This document shows positions 44,577-53,121 of a stretch of DNA of 64,000 nt, in pieces. The notes beneath the pieces were generated by a model. It ran no database searches. It was not told the origin of the DNA and saw nothing but the letters and a program-made list of their open reading frames with translations. Source of the DNA: Streptomyces sp. SCL15-4 (GTDB lineage: Bacteria > Actinomycetota > Actinomycetes > Streptomycetales > Streptomycetaceae); contig NZ_JAOBTQ010000001.1 of assembly GCF_033366695.1 (NCBI RefSeq), positions 4,216,001 to 4,280,000 of the forward strand. The letters are read 5' to 3'. Positions within the stretch are counted from its first letter, which is position 1, and the number at the start of each line of letters is the position of its first letter. The position numbers and the translations under genes were made by a program.

Positions 44577-45776
44577 TCAGCCCGCGGCCCGCTCGGCCGC
44601 GGAGGCGGCCGGCGGCGGGAGAGGTGCGTATTCCGGGACGTCGTCGAGGTACTGGTAGGCGTACGCGGCCGAGGCCATCGTCATGTGGTGGTGCCAGCCC
44701 GGGAAGGAGCGGCCCTCGAAGTCCAGCACGCCGAGACGGTTCTGCAGCACGGAGACGGCCGACAGGGCGGCGGTCCGGCCCCGCACCAGGGACAGCACCT
44801 CGTCCACCGGTCCGCCGGTGAGGCTGGTGAGCCAGTACCGGGCGGGCAGCCGGCCGTCCAGTGCGGGCCGCTCCAGGATCCGGTAGGCGCGCGAGCCGCC
44901 GTCGGTGCCGGCCGCCTGCGGCAGCCGGACGGTGCCGGTGTAGGTGTGGATCGTCACGGCCTTGGTGCGGCCGTCCGGGGCCTGCCGCATCATCACGTGC
45001 GGCTGCCGGGCGTGCCGTACGCCCATCAGTCCGCCGACCGTGCGCACGGTCGGCGCGTGCTGGCCGACGAGCACGACCTGGCCGGGATCGACCTCGGCCA
45101 CCACGTCCAGCCGCTCCCGGGCCAGGCCCACGAGCACACCGGCCGCGTCGTCGCACCGGCTCAGGTCCAGGACCCAGGGCAGTCCGGCCCCGTGCGGCAA
45201 CGTGACCGCGTCGGCGGCGTAGCCGAGGACGTGGCCGCCGACCGGGCGCGCCCTCTCCTCCTCCGGGATCCGGGCCCGCCGCCGGCGCTCCGGGTCGCCG
45301 TCCCAGGGGCCGCTGAGCACCAGGCTCCAGTCGACCGGGAAGGCCCCTTGGGCGCCGGCCAGGAACAGGCCCAGCGCGTGCTGGCAGTTGACGGCCTGTC
45401 CGGTCGCCGGGTCCGCCCGGCGGTGCACGCCCACCGAGTGACCGCCGTTCTTCGGGATGACCAGTTCGGCGACCGTCCAGGCGTAGGGAGCGGCCGTCGC
45501 GGCCACCCGCTGGGCGAGTCTGCGGCGCACGGGCCGCCAGTCCCAGGAGCTGGCGTTGATGAACTGGTGCAGCCCGCGCAGCGCGGCCGTGGGTAAAGAG
45601 TCCTCCCGGGCCATGCGCCGCGGTGTCTTCTTGCCGGAGCCGTGGAGCAGGGCCCACAGATAGGCCCGGGCCCAGCGGTGCTGTTCCACTCTGTGCAGTG
45701 ATCGGAATATGTCCTCGACAAACGTCTGGATACGCAGATCGTCGCTCGTTGCCATGCGCGTCTCACTCGACGACAT
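44577..45776 (-). CDS. Degenerate IS701-family transposase-like protein
   Basis: 399 residues. The N-terminal half keeps the IS701 pattern (HRVEQHRWARAYLWALLHG, GLHQFINASSWDWRPVRRRL, GGHSVGVHRR, VNCQHALGLFL), but the first catalytic Asp pair of the DDE motif (VDDTGFPK in active enzymes) reads VAELVIPK. It is probably not an active transposase. Such proteins recur in Streptomyces biosynthetic clusters. Codon 61 is the rare leucine codon TTA (bases 45594-45596), so translation should depend on bldA tRNA. No terminal inverted repeats were seen. ATG 45776 has GAGGGG upstream; ATG 45755 is an alternative. Confidence 0.75.
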   Translation of the reverse strand: MSSSETRMATSDDLRIQTFVEDIFRSLHRVEQHRWARAYLWALLHGSGKKTPRRMAREDSLPTAALRGLHQFINASSWDWRPVRRRLAQRVAATAAPYAWTVAELVIPKNGGHSVGVHRRADPATGQAVNCQHALGLFLAGAQGAFPVDWSLVLSGPWDGDPERRRRARIPEEERARPVGGHVLGYAADAVTLPHGAGLPWVLDLSRCDDAAGVLVGLARERLDVVAEVDPGQVVLVGQHAPTVRTVGGLMGVRHARQPHVMMRQAPDGRTKAVTIHTYTGTVRLPQAAGTDGGSRAYRILERPALDGRLPARYWLTSLTGGPVDEVLSLVRGRTAALSAVSVLQNRLGVLDFEGRSFPGWHHHMTMASAAYAYQYLDDVPEYAPLPPPAASAAERAAG

Positions 45777-46124
45777 AAACGCTACGTCCCCTCGTATTTC
45801 GTAACGCTCGCTGTGAGGCCGGTGCATCGTGCATGTGCCCGAGCCACAAAATACCCTCGGATCCACAATTCTGTCCGTCGTCCGTACGGTACTTCGCTAC
45901 TTCGCGGGCTGAGCTGCTCAAACGTCGTCTGGCGACGGGTATGGGGGATCGCGAGCAGGGGTCGGAAAATACCGGTTGACCCAATACTGATGCCCCCGTC
46001 CGGTCAAGATCGAGGGCTTGTCAAAATCTTATGAACAAGCCCATTGGTCACGGGCGCGCCGATGACCGCCGAAGGCCGGGGGATACCTTCGGCGGTCCGC
46101 TCGGGAGGCCGGCGTGGCGTCTGA
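45777..46124. other. 348-bp intergenic region upstream of the IS701-like gene
   Basis: Markedly lower GC than the surroundings. Holds an 8-bp inverted repeat GGGCTTGT/ACAAGCCC (46014-46042, 13-nt A/T-rich loop), which could end the hydrolase transcript or be an operator, and a widely spaced TTGACC (45976-45981)/GGTCAA (46002-46007) pair. No gene seen. Confidence 0.5.
46014..46042. terminator. Inverted repeat, possible terminator of the hydrolase operon
   Basis: GGGCTTGT and ACAAGCCC separated by 13 bases, located 83 bp past the hydrolase stop on the minus strand. The stem is short, so an operator is equally possible. Confidence 0.35.
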
Positions 46125-46973
46125 TCAGTCGCGTTGTGCCGCCAGGGTGTCGAGCCAGTTGCCGAGCAGGCCGTGCACGGTGTCCGGCTGGTCGAGATGG
46201 ACGTTGTGCCCGGCACCGTCGACGACGGCGTAGGTGGCGTGCGGGTAGTGGTCCAGCAGCTCCAGCTGGTCGCGCCAGCCGGCCAGGTGGTCCTGGCGCC
46301 CCGTCACCACCAGGTGGATGCCCTCGTGCGTGCCGGAACGGGCCTCCGGGGCCTGCCGGAACGGGTACGACTTGAGCAGCTCGGCGGCGTCCTCGCGGTG
46401 GTGGGCGCGGAAGCCGGGCAGCACGTGGTCGCGGAAGGCGTTCCAGCCGGCGTCGTCCTGGTACAGCGCGACGCTCGTGAACACCTCGCGCTCGGCCGGG
46501 TCGAGCGCGGCCAGCAGGGCATCGTCGCGGGCGAGGACCTCCCGCCCGGGCAGCGTCCGTTCCCCGGCCGGCCTGACCAGCGGCGCGATCAGCGCCGCGC
46601 CCAGGACCCGCGGGCCCCGCTCGGCGATCAGATGGCGGGCGAGCTGGCCGCCGTAGGAGATGCCCACGACCGCGAACGGCTCGGTCCCGAGGACCTTGTC
46701 GACGAACCGCAGCACCGCCTCGCCCATGGCCTCCGCCGTGACCGGCCCGGTCAGCCGGGGTGAGCGGCCGGAGCCGGGCAGGTCGGCGTAGAGCCGCCGC
46801 CAGCCGCGCCGCGCGGCGAACACGGGCTCCAGCGGCAGCAGGAGCCGGTGGTCGGCGGGGTGTCCGTGCAGCAGCACCACGGGTGTGCCGGAACCGAACT
46901 CGACGTGGTGCAGCAGCCACCGCGCCGGCTTCGGCCTCCCGGCGGTCTTCGTCGGTCCAGTCTCTTCGGTCAT
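46125..46973 (-). CDS. Alpha/beta hydrolase
   Basis: 282 residues. The alpha/beta hydrolase fold is shown by VVLLHGHPADHR (oxyanion His-Gly), YADLPGSGRS, the nucleophile elbow GISYGGQLA (Ser), and the C-terminal catalytic His in DGAGHNVHLD. Could be an esterase, lactonase or amide hydrolase; no substrate can be assigned. It lies 111 bp downstream of the MFS gene on the same strand and may be the last gene of a SARP-controlled transcript. Confidence 0.85.
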   Translation of the reverse strand: MTEETGPTKTAGRPKPARWLLHHVEFGSGTPVVLLHGHPADHRLLLPLEPVFAARRGWRRLYADLPGSGRSPRLTGPVTAEAMGEAVLRFVDKVLGTEPFAVVGISYGGQLARHLIAERGPRVLGAALIAPLVRPAGERTLPGREVLARDDALLAALDPAEREVFTSVALYQDDAGWNAFRDHVLPGFRAHHREDAAELLKSYPFRQAPEARSGTHEGIHLVVTGRQDHLAGWRDQLELLDHYPHATYAVVDGAGHNVHLDQPDTVHGLLGNWLDTLAAQRD

Positions 46974-47084
46974 GACTCCACAGTCCGGTGATGACGATCC
47001 GGTGTCGGCGGGATGGTGCGGACAAGGGCGGCGACACGGCGATACGGCGGGGAGGGCGATCGTCCCCGCCGCCGTACGCCGCGC

Positions 47085-48329
47085 CTACGCCACCGGGCGC
47101 TTGGCGGGGAAACCGTGGCCGCGGGCGAGCACGACGACGGCGATCACCGGCAGCATCAGCAGCAGTACGCTCCACGGCAGCGAGTCGCTGCCGGTCAGGT
47201 CGAGCAGCACACCGCCGATGACACCGCCGCCGGCCATGGCCACGTTCCACAGCGTCACCAGCATGGCCTGGGCCGCGTCGGCCGCCTTCTCGCCGCCCGC
47301 GTCACCGGCCGCGGTCTGCAGCAGGGTCGGCACCCCGCCCCAGCCCAGACCCCACAGCACGGCCGCGAGGTAGACGAGCGCGGTCTGGTCCGCGAACACC
47401 GCCAGCACCGCGGCGGCCACCGCGACCAGCAGCGAGCTGGCGATCGTCAGCACTCGCAGCCGGTGGTGGATCTGCGCGCCGACGATCCAGATGCTGGCCA
47501 GCGAGGCGATGCCGAACACCAGCAGCACCAGGTCGGTGTTGCCGCCCATGCCGAGGTCGTCGAGGAACGTGGCGATGTAGGCGTAGATGATGGTGTGCGC
47601 CAGGACGAAGACCAGCGTCACGAACAGCACCGGCACCACGCCGGGGACCCGCAGGGCGTGCAGCATCTTCGGCCGCTCGCCGCGCTCCTGGCCCGGGTAG
47701 TCCGGCACGGCGGCGGCGATCCACGCCAGCAGCACGACGGTGAGCGCGGTCATCGCGAGGAAGGCCACGCGCCAGTCGGTCACCTTGCCGAGGAAGGTGC
47801 CGGCGGGCACGCCGAGGGAGAGCGCGACGGGGATGCCCGCCATCGCCACCGCGATGGCCCGGCCCTGCAGCGCCACCGGGGCCAGCCGGCGCGCGTATCC
47901 GGCGAGCAGCGCCCAGGCCAGGCCCGCCGCGACACCGGCGACGAAGCGCGCCACCATCGTCAGCCCGTACACGGAGGACAGCGCGGTGACGGTGTTGGCG
48001 ACGGCGAAGCCGGCCATGGAGGTCAGCAGCAGCCGCTTGCGGTGCCAGCCGGCGGTCGCCGCCGTCAGCGGGATCGCGGTCAGCGCGGTGCCGAGGGCGT
48101 AGATGGTGACCGTCTGGCCGGTCGCGGACTCGCTCACGTTCAGGTCGTCGCTCATGGACGGGAGCAGACCGGCGGGCAGGGTCTCGGTGAGGCTCGTGAT
48201 GAACACGGCGGTGGCGAGGGCCAGCAGGGCGAACAGGGGCAGCTTCTGCTGCTCGCCGGCGCCCGGCCGGCCCGTCTCGGCGCCGGTCCGCACGGGCGAA
48301 CCGGCCGCGGTATCGGGTGTGGTGCTCAT
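47085..48329 (-). CDS. MFS drug-type transporter
   Basis: 414 residues with about twelve membrane segments. MFS family markers include LPAGLLPSMSDDLNVSES in the first loop, GWHRKRLLL, the motif C-like GVPAGTFLGKVTDWRVAF, and a Gly-rich helix near residue 335. It resembles AraJ/Cmr-type drug efflux pumps. In this block it is the obvious candidate for exporting the cluster product or giving self-resistance. It is on the same strand as, and downstream of, the SDR-like gene (163-bp gap). Confidence 0.88.
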   Translation of the reverse strand: MSTTPDTAAGSPVRTGAETGRPGAGEQQKLPLFALLALATAVFITSLTETLPAGLLPSMSDDLNVSESATGQTVTIYALGTALTAIPLTAATAGWHRKRLLLTSMAGFAVANTVTALSSVYGLTMVARFVAGVAAGLAWALLAGYARRLAPVALQGRAIAVAMAGIPVALSLGVPAGTFLGKVTDWRVAFLAMTALTVVLLAWIAAAVPDYPGQERGERPKMLHALRVPGVVPVLFVTLVFVLAHTIIYAYIATFLDDLGMGGNTDLVLLVFGIASLASIWIVGAQIHHRLRVLTIASSLLVAVAAAVLAVFADQTALVYLAAVLWGLGWGGVPTLLQTAAGDAGGEKAADAAQAMLVTLWNVAMAGGGVIGGVLLDLTGSDSLPWSVLLLMLPVIAVVVLARGHGFPAKRPVA

Positions 48330-48492
48330 GGGGTGTGCTCCAGGGTTTCGGGGACGGAGTGGGTGAACGCTCGGGGTGGGTCCCAGGGGCCGGGCGAACC
48401 CGGAGGGCCGGGAGGTCCGGGGCTCGTCGGCCGGGGCCGCCGTCGGGCCGGCCGCGGCTGCCGGTACGCCGGCCCGGGCCGCCGGTACGCCG

Positions 48493-49035
48493 TCATGACC
48501 GGCTCAGGCCGCCGTCGACCGGCAGGCGGGCCCCGGTGGTGAACGTGGCGTCGGTGGCCAGGAACAGCGCGGCCCGGGCGACCTCCTCGGCGGCGCCGAG
48601 GCGGCCCAGGGGCGGCAGCGGCACGCCGTTGCCGCCCGGCGCCTCGATACAGCCCGGCGCCACGGCGTTGACGCGGATGGCCCGGGAGACCAGTTCGCCG
48701 GCCAGCGCGTGCACGGCGGCGGGCGAGGGCGCCGGGGTCATGAGGACGACCGCGCCACCGTCCCTGAGGCGTGCCAGCAGCGGCCGCGCGGTGCCCACGA
48801 CATCCGCGAACAGCCAGTCGACGACACCGCCGGGACCCAGGCAGGCGGTCACGTCGGAGGGCGCGACCACCCGGGCGGCGGAGCCCAGTTCGCCGCCCAG
48901 GCGGTCCCGCTCCTCCGTGGTGCGGGCGGTCAGCACGACCTGGGCGCCGCCCTCCACCAGACGCTTGGCCACGGCCAGCCCGATGGCGGTGGCCTCTCCG
49001 ACGACTACGGCCGTCCGGCCCGCGTACTTGGTCAT
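48493..49035 (-). CDS. Truncated SDR-like protein lacking the catalytic Tyr-Lys
   Basis: 180 residues, compared with about 250 for classical SDRs. The N-terminal Rossmann strand (TAVVVGEATAIGLAVAKRL) has a degenerate nucleotide loop. The stretch that should hold NNAG and YxxxK is shortened and reads VVLMTPAPSPAAVHALAGELV, with no Tyr or Lys, before a normal IRVNAVAPG and C-terminal GARLPVDGG. It is therefore probably a pseudoenzyme or has an altered role. The reading frame is intact with ATG 49035. A SARP-type repeat set lies 66 bp upstream. Confidence 0.75.
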   Translation of the reverse strand: MTKYAGRTAVVVGEATAIGLAVAKRLVEGGAQVVLTARTTEERDRLGGELGSAARVVAPSDVTACLGPGGVVDWLFADVVGTARPLLARLRDGGAVVLMTPAPSPAAVHALAGELVSRAIRVNAVAPGCIEAPGGNGVPLPPLGRLGAAEEVARAALFLATDATFTTGARLPVDGGLSRS

Positions 49036-49085
49036 GCCGCTTCCTCTTCCTTCGCCGCACCTGCCACAACGGCTCGGTGGAAACG

Positions 49086-49129
49086 ACCTTGCGCCCCGGC
49101 GCTTCGGGAAAGCTTCGGAACGGCTTACG
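49086..49129 (-). promoter_or_regulatory. Candidate SARP-binding direct repeats and promoter for the SDR-MFS genes
   Basis: Three heptamers on the plus strand, GCTTCGG (49101-49107), GCTTCGG (49112-49118) and GCTTACG (49123-49129), repeat exactly every 11 bp. This is the layout of known SARP operators. On the minus strand the last repeat is nine bases from CAAGGT (49091-49086), a possible -10. The SARP gene starts 136 bp away on the opposite strand. Confidence 0.6.
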
Positions 49130-49264
49130 GCCCGCTCACGGGCGCCCGGCACCGGCTGACGGACGGCTGACGCACGACCGGCAGCCGCGAGAAACCGCTG
49201 GTGGACGCCGTAGGGCCCGGGTGGATACCCGACCGGACCGGCTCCGTGACGTACAGTGACGCAC

Positions 49265-52200
49265 ATGCGGTTTGGGGTGCTCGGCCCACTGACGGTGTGG
49301 GACGACGAGGGGGTGGCCGTCAGGGTTCCCGAGGCGAAGGTCCGGGCGCTGCTCGCCGCCCTGCTCGCACACGACGGCGGACCGGTCTCCGCCGACCGGC
49401 TGATCCACGACCTCTGGGGCGACCGGCCGCCGGGCCGGCCCGCCGGCGCGCTCCAGGCGAAGGTCTCGCAACTGCGCCGGGTGCTGGGCCGGGACCGGGT
49501 GCTGCTCCAGCCGGCCGGCTACCGGCTGCGGCTGGAGGACACCGACGAGGTGGACGCCGACCGGTTCCGCGACCTGGTGGACCGGGCCCGCGCCGTCGCC
49601 GGCCCCGACGACCGGGCCGCGCTGCTCACCGAGGCCCTCGGACTGTGGCGGGGGCCCGCCTACGCCGACTTCGCCGACCACGCGTTCGTGCGCGGGGCCG
49701 CGCAGCGCCTGACCGACCAGCGGCTGTCCGTGCTGGAGGAGCAGGCCGAGGCCCGCCTCGCGGCCGGCGAACACGTGCTCCTCGCCGGGGAGCTGGCCGA
49801 CCTGGTGGCCCGGCACCCGCTGCGGGAACGGTTGCGCGCGCTCCAGATACGGGCGCTGTACGCGGCGGGCCGGCAGAGCGAGGCCCTCGCGGCCTACGAG
49901 GACCTGCGCGCCCGGCTGGTGGCCGACCTCGGAGTCGAGCCGAGCCCCGAACTCGCCGCGCTGCACCAGGCGGTGCTCCGCCAGGACCCCGCGCTGACCC
50001 GCCCGCCCCGCCCCGCCGAAGCCCCGGCGCCCGCCGCACCGGCACCCGCCGCACCGGACCCGGCCCCGCCCACCGCGCCCGCCCCCTCCAACCTGCCCGC
50101 CTCCCTCACCCCTCTCATCGGCCGCCGCGACGCGCTCGACGAGGTCTCCGCACTGCTGCGCGCCACCCGGCTGGTGACCCTCACCGGCCCCGGCGGAGTG
50201 GGCAAGACCCGGCTGGCCGTGGCCGCGGCCGACGCCCTGCTCGGCGGCACGTCCGCCACCGAACTCCCCGACGGTGCCTGGTTCGTGGAGTTCTCCGGCG
50301 TCCGCGGCGGGGCCGTCGCCGACCTCGCCCAGGTCGTCGCCGCCTCCCTCGGCATCAGCGACCACGCGCCCTCCGCCGTACCCGTCTCCGGCGCCGGCAC
50401 CCGCTCCCCCGCGCACCACCTCGCCGCCGTCCTGCGCGACCGCCGCACCCTGCTCGTCCTCGACAACTGCGAGCACGTCGTGGACGCCGCCGCCGAACTC
50501 ACCACCCTCCTCCTGCGCACCGCGCCCGGCCTGCGCGTCCTGGCCACCAGCCAGGAACCGCTGGGCCTGCCGGGCGAGGAGGTGTTCCTGGTCGAGCCGC
50601 TGCCCACCGACGACGCGGTACGGCTGTTCACCCAGCGTGCCGCCGCCGCGGCCCCCGGCTTCTCGCTCGCGCCCGACGCCTGCGACGACTCCGACCGGGC
50701 CGCCGTCACGGAGATCTGCCGCCGCCTGGACGGCATCCCGCTCGCCCTGGAACTGGCGGCGACCCGGGTCCGCGCGCTGGGCGTGCGCGAACTGGCGGCC
50801 CGGCTCGGCGACCGGTTCCAGCTGCTGACCTCCGGACGGCGCGGCGCGCCCGAACGCCAGCAGACGCTGCGCGCGGTGATCGACTGGAGCTGGGAACTGC
50901 TCAGCGCGCCCGAGCGCATCGTGCTGCGCCGGCTGGCCGCGTTCAGCGACGGCTGCGACCTCCGGGCGGCCGAGGCGGTGTGCGCGGGCGACGGCGTGGC
51001 CTGCCCCGAGGTGCCCGACCTGGTGACCCGGCTGGTCGACCGGTCCCTGGTGGTCGTCGTGACCGGCCCGGCCGGCCCGCGCTACCGGCTGCTGGAGTCC
51101 GTCGCCGCCTACGCCACCGAGCGGCTGCACGACATGGAGGACCTCGCCGCCGTACGCGACCGGCATCTGCGCCACTACCTCGCGCTCGCCGAACGCGCCG
51201 AGCCCGAGCTGCGCGGCCCCGGGCAGCGGTCCTGGCTCGCCCGGCTCGACGCCGAGTCCGGCAATCTGCGCTCGGCCCTGGACGAGGCCGTGCGCCGGGC
51301 CGCCGCCGGGGACCCGGAGCAGGCGGTGCGGCTGGCCACCGCGCTGGCCTGGTGGTGGCTGCTGCGCGGCCGGCTCGCCCAGGCCCGTCGCAGCCTGCGC
51401 GCGGTGCTGGACACCACGACGACGGCCCCGGACCGCGACCGGTCCGAACTGACGCTGCTGTACACGGCGTTCGCCCTGCTCACCGGCGACCGCGACCCGG
51501 CCGACACCCTGCCGGACGAACCCGTCGGCGCCGACCCGGTACGGCGGGCCCGGTCGCTGTGGCTGTGCGCGTACGGCCTGTTCAGCGCGGGCGCGGTGGC
51601 CGACAGCGGGGAGCTGAACGACCGGGCGCTGTCGCTGTTCACCCGCGCCGGCGACCAGTGGGGCACCGCCGCCGCGCTCGGCCTGCGGGCCACGCTCGCG
51701 CTGATCCGCGGCGACCTCGCCGGGCTGGGCCGCGACGGCCGGCGCAGCGCAGCGCTCTTCCGCGAGCTGGGCGACCGCTGGGGCGAACTCCAGACGGTGT
51801 CACCGCTCGCGGCGCTCGCGGAGATCAAGGGCGAGTACGAGGAGGCCGTGAACCGCCAGTACGAGGGGTTGCGGATGGCCCGCGAACTGGGCCTCGCGGC
51901 CGAGGTGTCGGCCCGGCTGTCCGGCCTGGGCCGGCTCGCCCTACTCTCCCACGACTGGGACCGCGCCCGCGACCTGCACGAACAGGCGCTGCGCAGCGCC
52001 GCCGAGCAGGGCTACACGTACGGCGAGATCCACGCCGGGATGGGCCTCGCGCTCGGTGCCCGCCGCTCCGGTGACCTCGACGCCGCCGAGGCGCGGCTCC
52101 GGCATCTGCGCGAGGGGTACGCCGATGTGTCCTCGCAGGCGGGCGATCATCTGCTGCTGGCCGAGCTGGGCTTCGTCGCCGAACTGCGCGGCGACGCCGA

Positions 52201-52549
52201 CGGGGCCGCGGCCCACCATCTGCGCGGCCTGGAGGTGGCCCGGGCGATCGGCGAGCCGCGGGCGCTCGCGCTGTCCCTGGAGGGCCTGGCCGGCGCGGCG
52301 GCCCTGCGCGGCACCGAGCCCGCCGCGACCCGCGCGGCCCTGCTGCTCGGCGCGGCCGACGCCGCCCGCCGCAGCGTGGGCGCGCCGCTGCCACCGGCCG
52401 AGCGCACCGACGTCGACCGCATCGAGCGGGCCGCCCGCGCCGTCCTGGGCGAGGCGGCCTTCACCCGGTCCTTCGGCCGCGGCGCCGGGCTGTCCCCCGA
52501 GGAGGCCCTGCGCGAGACGGCCCCGGCGGTGGACGGCGCCCGCGGGTGA
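49265..52549 (+). CDS. AfsR/SARP family regulator with NB-ARC and TPR-like domains
   Basis: 1,094 residues. An OmpR-like winged-helix domain (MRFGVLGPLTVW to about residue 90), a BTAD domain (100-245), a Pro/Ala-rich linker, then an NB-ARC/STAND ATPase with P-loop TGPGGVGKTRLA near residue 305 and Walker B-like LLVLDNCEHV near 400, and a TPR-like helical C-terminus. SARPs activate antibiotic genes by binding heptamer direct repeats; a set of these lies upstream of the neighbouring SDR gene. ATG 49265 is preferred to GTG 49256. A 10-bp direct repeat GTGACGTACA/GTGACGCACA overlaps the start region. Confidence 0.92.
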   Translation: MRFGVLGPLTVWDDEGVAVRVPEAKVRALLAALLAHDGGPVSADRLIHDLWGDRPPGRPAGALQAKVSQLRRVLGRDRVLLQPAGYRLRLEDTDEVDADRFRDLVDRARAVAGPDDRAALLTEALGLWRGPAYADFADHAFVRGAAQRLTDQRLSVLEEQAEARLAAGEHVLLAGELADLVARHPLRERLRALQIRALYAAGRQSEALAAYEDLRARLVADLGVEPSPELAALHQAVLRQDPALTRPPRPAEAPAPAAPAPAAPDPAPPTAPAPSNLPASLTPLIGRRDALDEVSALLRATRLVTLTGPGGVGKTRLAVAAADALLGGTSATELPDGAWFVEFSGVRGGAVADLAQVVAASLGISDHAPSAVPVSGAGTRSPAHHLAAVLRDRRTLLVLDNCEHVVDAAAELTTLLLRTAPGLRVLATSQEPLGLPGEEVFLVEPLPTDDAVRLFTQRAAAAAPGFSLAPDACDDSDRAAVTEICRRLDGIPLALELAATRVRALGVRELAARLGDRFQLLTSGRRGAPERQQTLRAVIDWSWELLSAPERIVLRRLAAFSDGCDLRAAEAVCAGDGVACPEVPDLVTRLVDRSLVVVVTGPAGPRYRLLESVAAYATERLHDMEDLAAVRDRHLRHYLALAERAEPELRGPGQRSWLARLDAESGNLRSALDEAVRRAAAGDPEQAVRLATALAWWWLLRGRLAQARRSLRAVLDTTTTAPDRDRSELTLLYTAFALLTGDRDPADTLPDEPVGADPVRRARSLWLCAYGLFSAGAVADSGELNDRALSLFTRAGDQWGTAAALGLRATLALIRGDLAGLGRDGRRSAALFRELGDRWGELQTVSPLAALAEIKGEYEEAVNRQYEGLRMARELGLAAEVSARLSGLGRLALLSHDWDRARDLHEQALRSAAEQGYTYGEIHAGMGLALGARRSGDLDAAEARLRHLREGYADVSSQAGDHLLLAELGFVAELRGDADGAAAHHLRGLEVARAIGEPRALALSLEGLAGAAALRGTEPAATRAALLLGAADAARRSVGAPLPPAERTDVDRIERAARAVLGEAAFTRSFGRGAGLSPEEALRETAPAVDGARG

Positions 52550-52556
52550 CCGGGCC

Positions 52557-53057
52557 TCAGCAGGTGGCGTCCAGGTCGCGCGCGTACTCCTCGATGGCGC
52601 GCCGGTACTGACGTATGCCGGGGTCGTCGCTGCCGGCGGCGAGCAGCGTCAGCAGGATGCGCATGGCCTCCTCGTGCCCGCCCGTGTTGTACAGGGCCAT
52701 GGCGAGGAAGGTCCGCAGGGCTCCGTCGTCGGGGAACTCCGTCACGGCCCGGCGCAGCGTGGCGACCGCCTCCGGGTACCGGCCGAGGACGCGGTAGGTG
52801 CTGCCCAGGCCCAGCAGGGCGCCGCGCCGGTCCGCCGCCGGCAGCCCGGTCCCGGCGAGGGCACGCTCGTAGAAGGGCACGGCCTCGGCCTCCAGGCCGA
52901 GCACGTCGTGGGCCCAGGCGGTCTGGTAGGCCACCTCGGGGTCGTCCGGATACCGGCCGGCCAGTTCCAGCAGCCGCAGCCGGGCCTGCCCGGCCTCCCC
53001 CCGCTCGCGCAGCCGGACCGCCGTGGCCAGTTGTTCGTCCCTGCCGAGTTCGTCCAT
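52557..53057 (-). CDS. Tetratricopeptide repeat protein
   Basis: 166 residues, almost all TPR-type helices: PDDPEVAYQTAWAHDVLGLEAEAVPFYERAL, LLGLGSTYRVLGRYPEAVATLRRAV and FLAMALYNTGGHEEAMRILL recur with the 34-residue spacing. It is a common small actinobacterial protein with a scaffold-like character and no known role. Converges on the SARP gene with seven bases between stops; divergent from the MerR regulator. Confidence 0.85.
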   Translation of the reverse strand: MDELGRDEQLATAVRLRERGEAGQARLRLLELAGRYPDDPEVAYQTAWAHDVLGLEAEAVPFYERALAGTGLPAADRRGALLGLGSTYRVLGRYPEAVATLRRAVTEFPDDGALRTFLAMALYNTGGHEEAMRILLTLLAAGSDDPGIRQYRRAIEEYARDLDATC

Positions 53058-53080
53058 GGACCGGGGATCATAAGCCCCTC

Positions 53081-53111
53081 TTGACCCTCACACCGTGTCA
53101 GGCGGTCGACT
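53081..53111 (+). promoter_or_regulatory. MerR-type promoter/operator with long spacer
   Basis: TTGACC (53081-53086), 19-bp spacer and TCGACT (53106-53111). A 17-base dyad CCTCACAC-C-GTGTCAGG (53086-53102, one mismatch) fills the spacer. Long-spacer promoters with a centred dyad are the hallmark of MerR autoregulation; the MerR gene starts 11 bases later. Confidence 0.65.
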
Positions 53112-53121
53112 CGGAGACATC

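Noticed and set aside
44577..45776. Active IS701 insertion sequence
   Set aside because: The first catalytic Asp region is altered, and no terminal inverted repeats or target duplications were seen around the gene.
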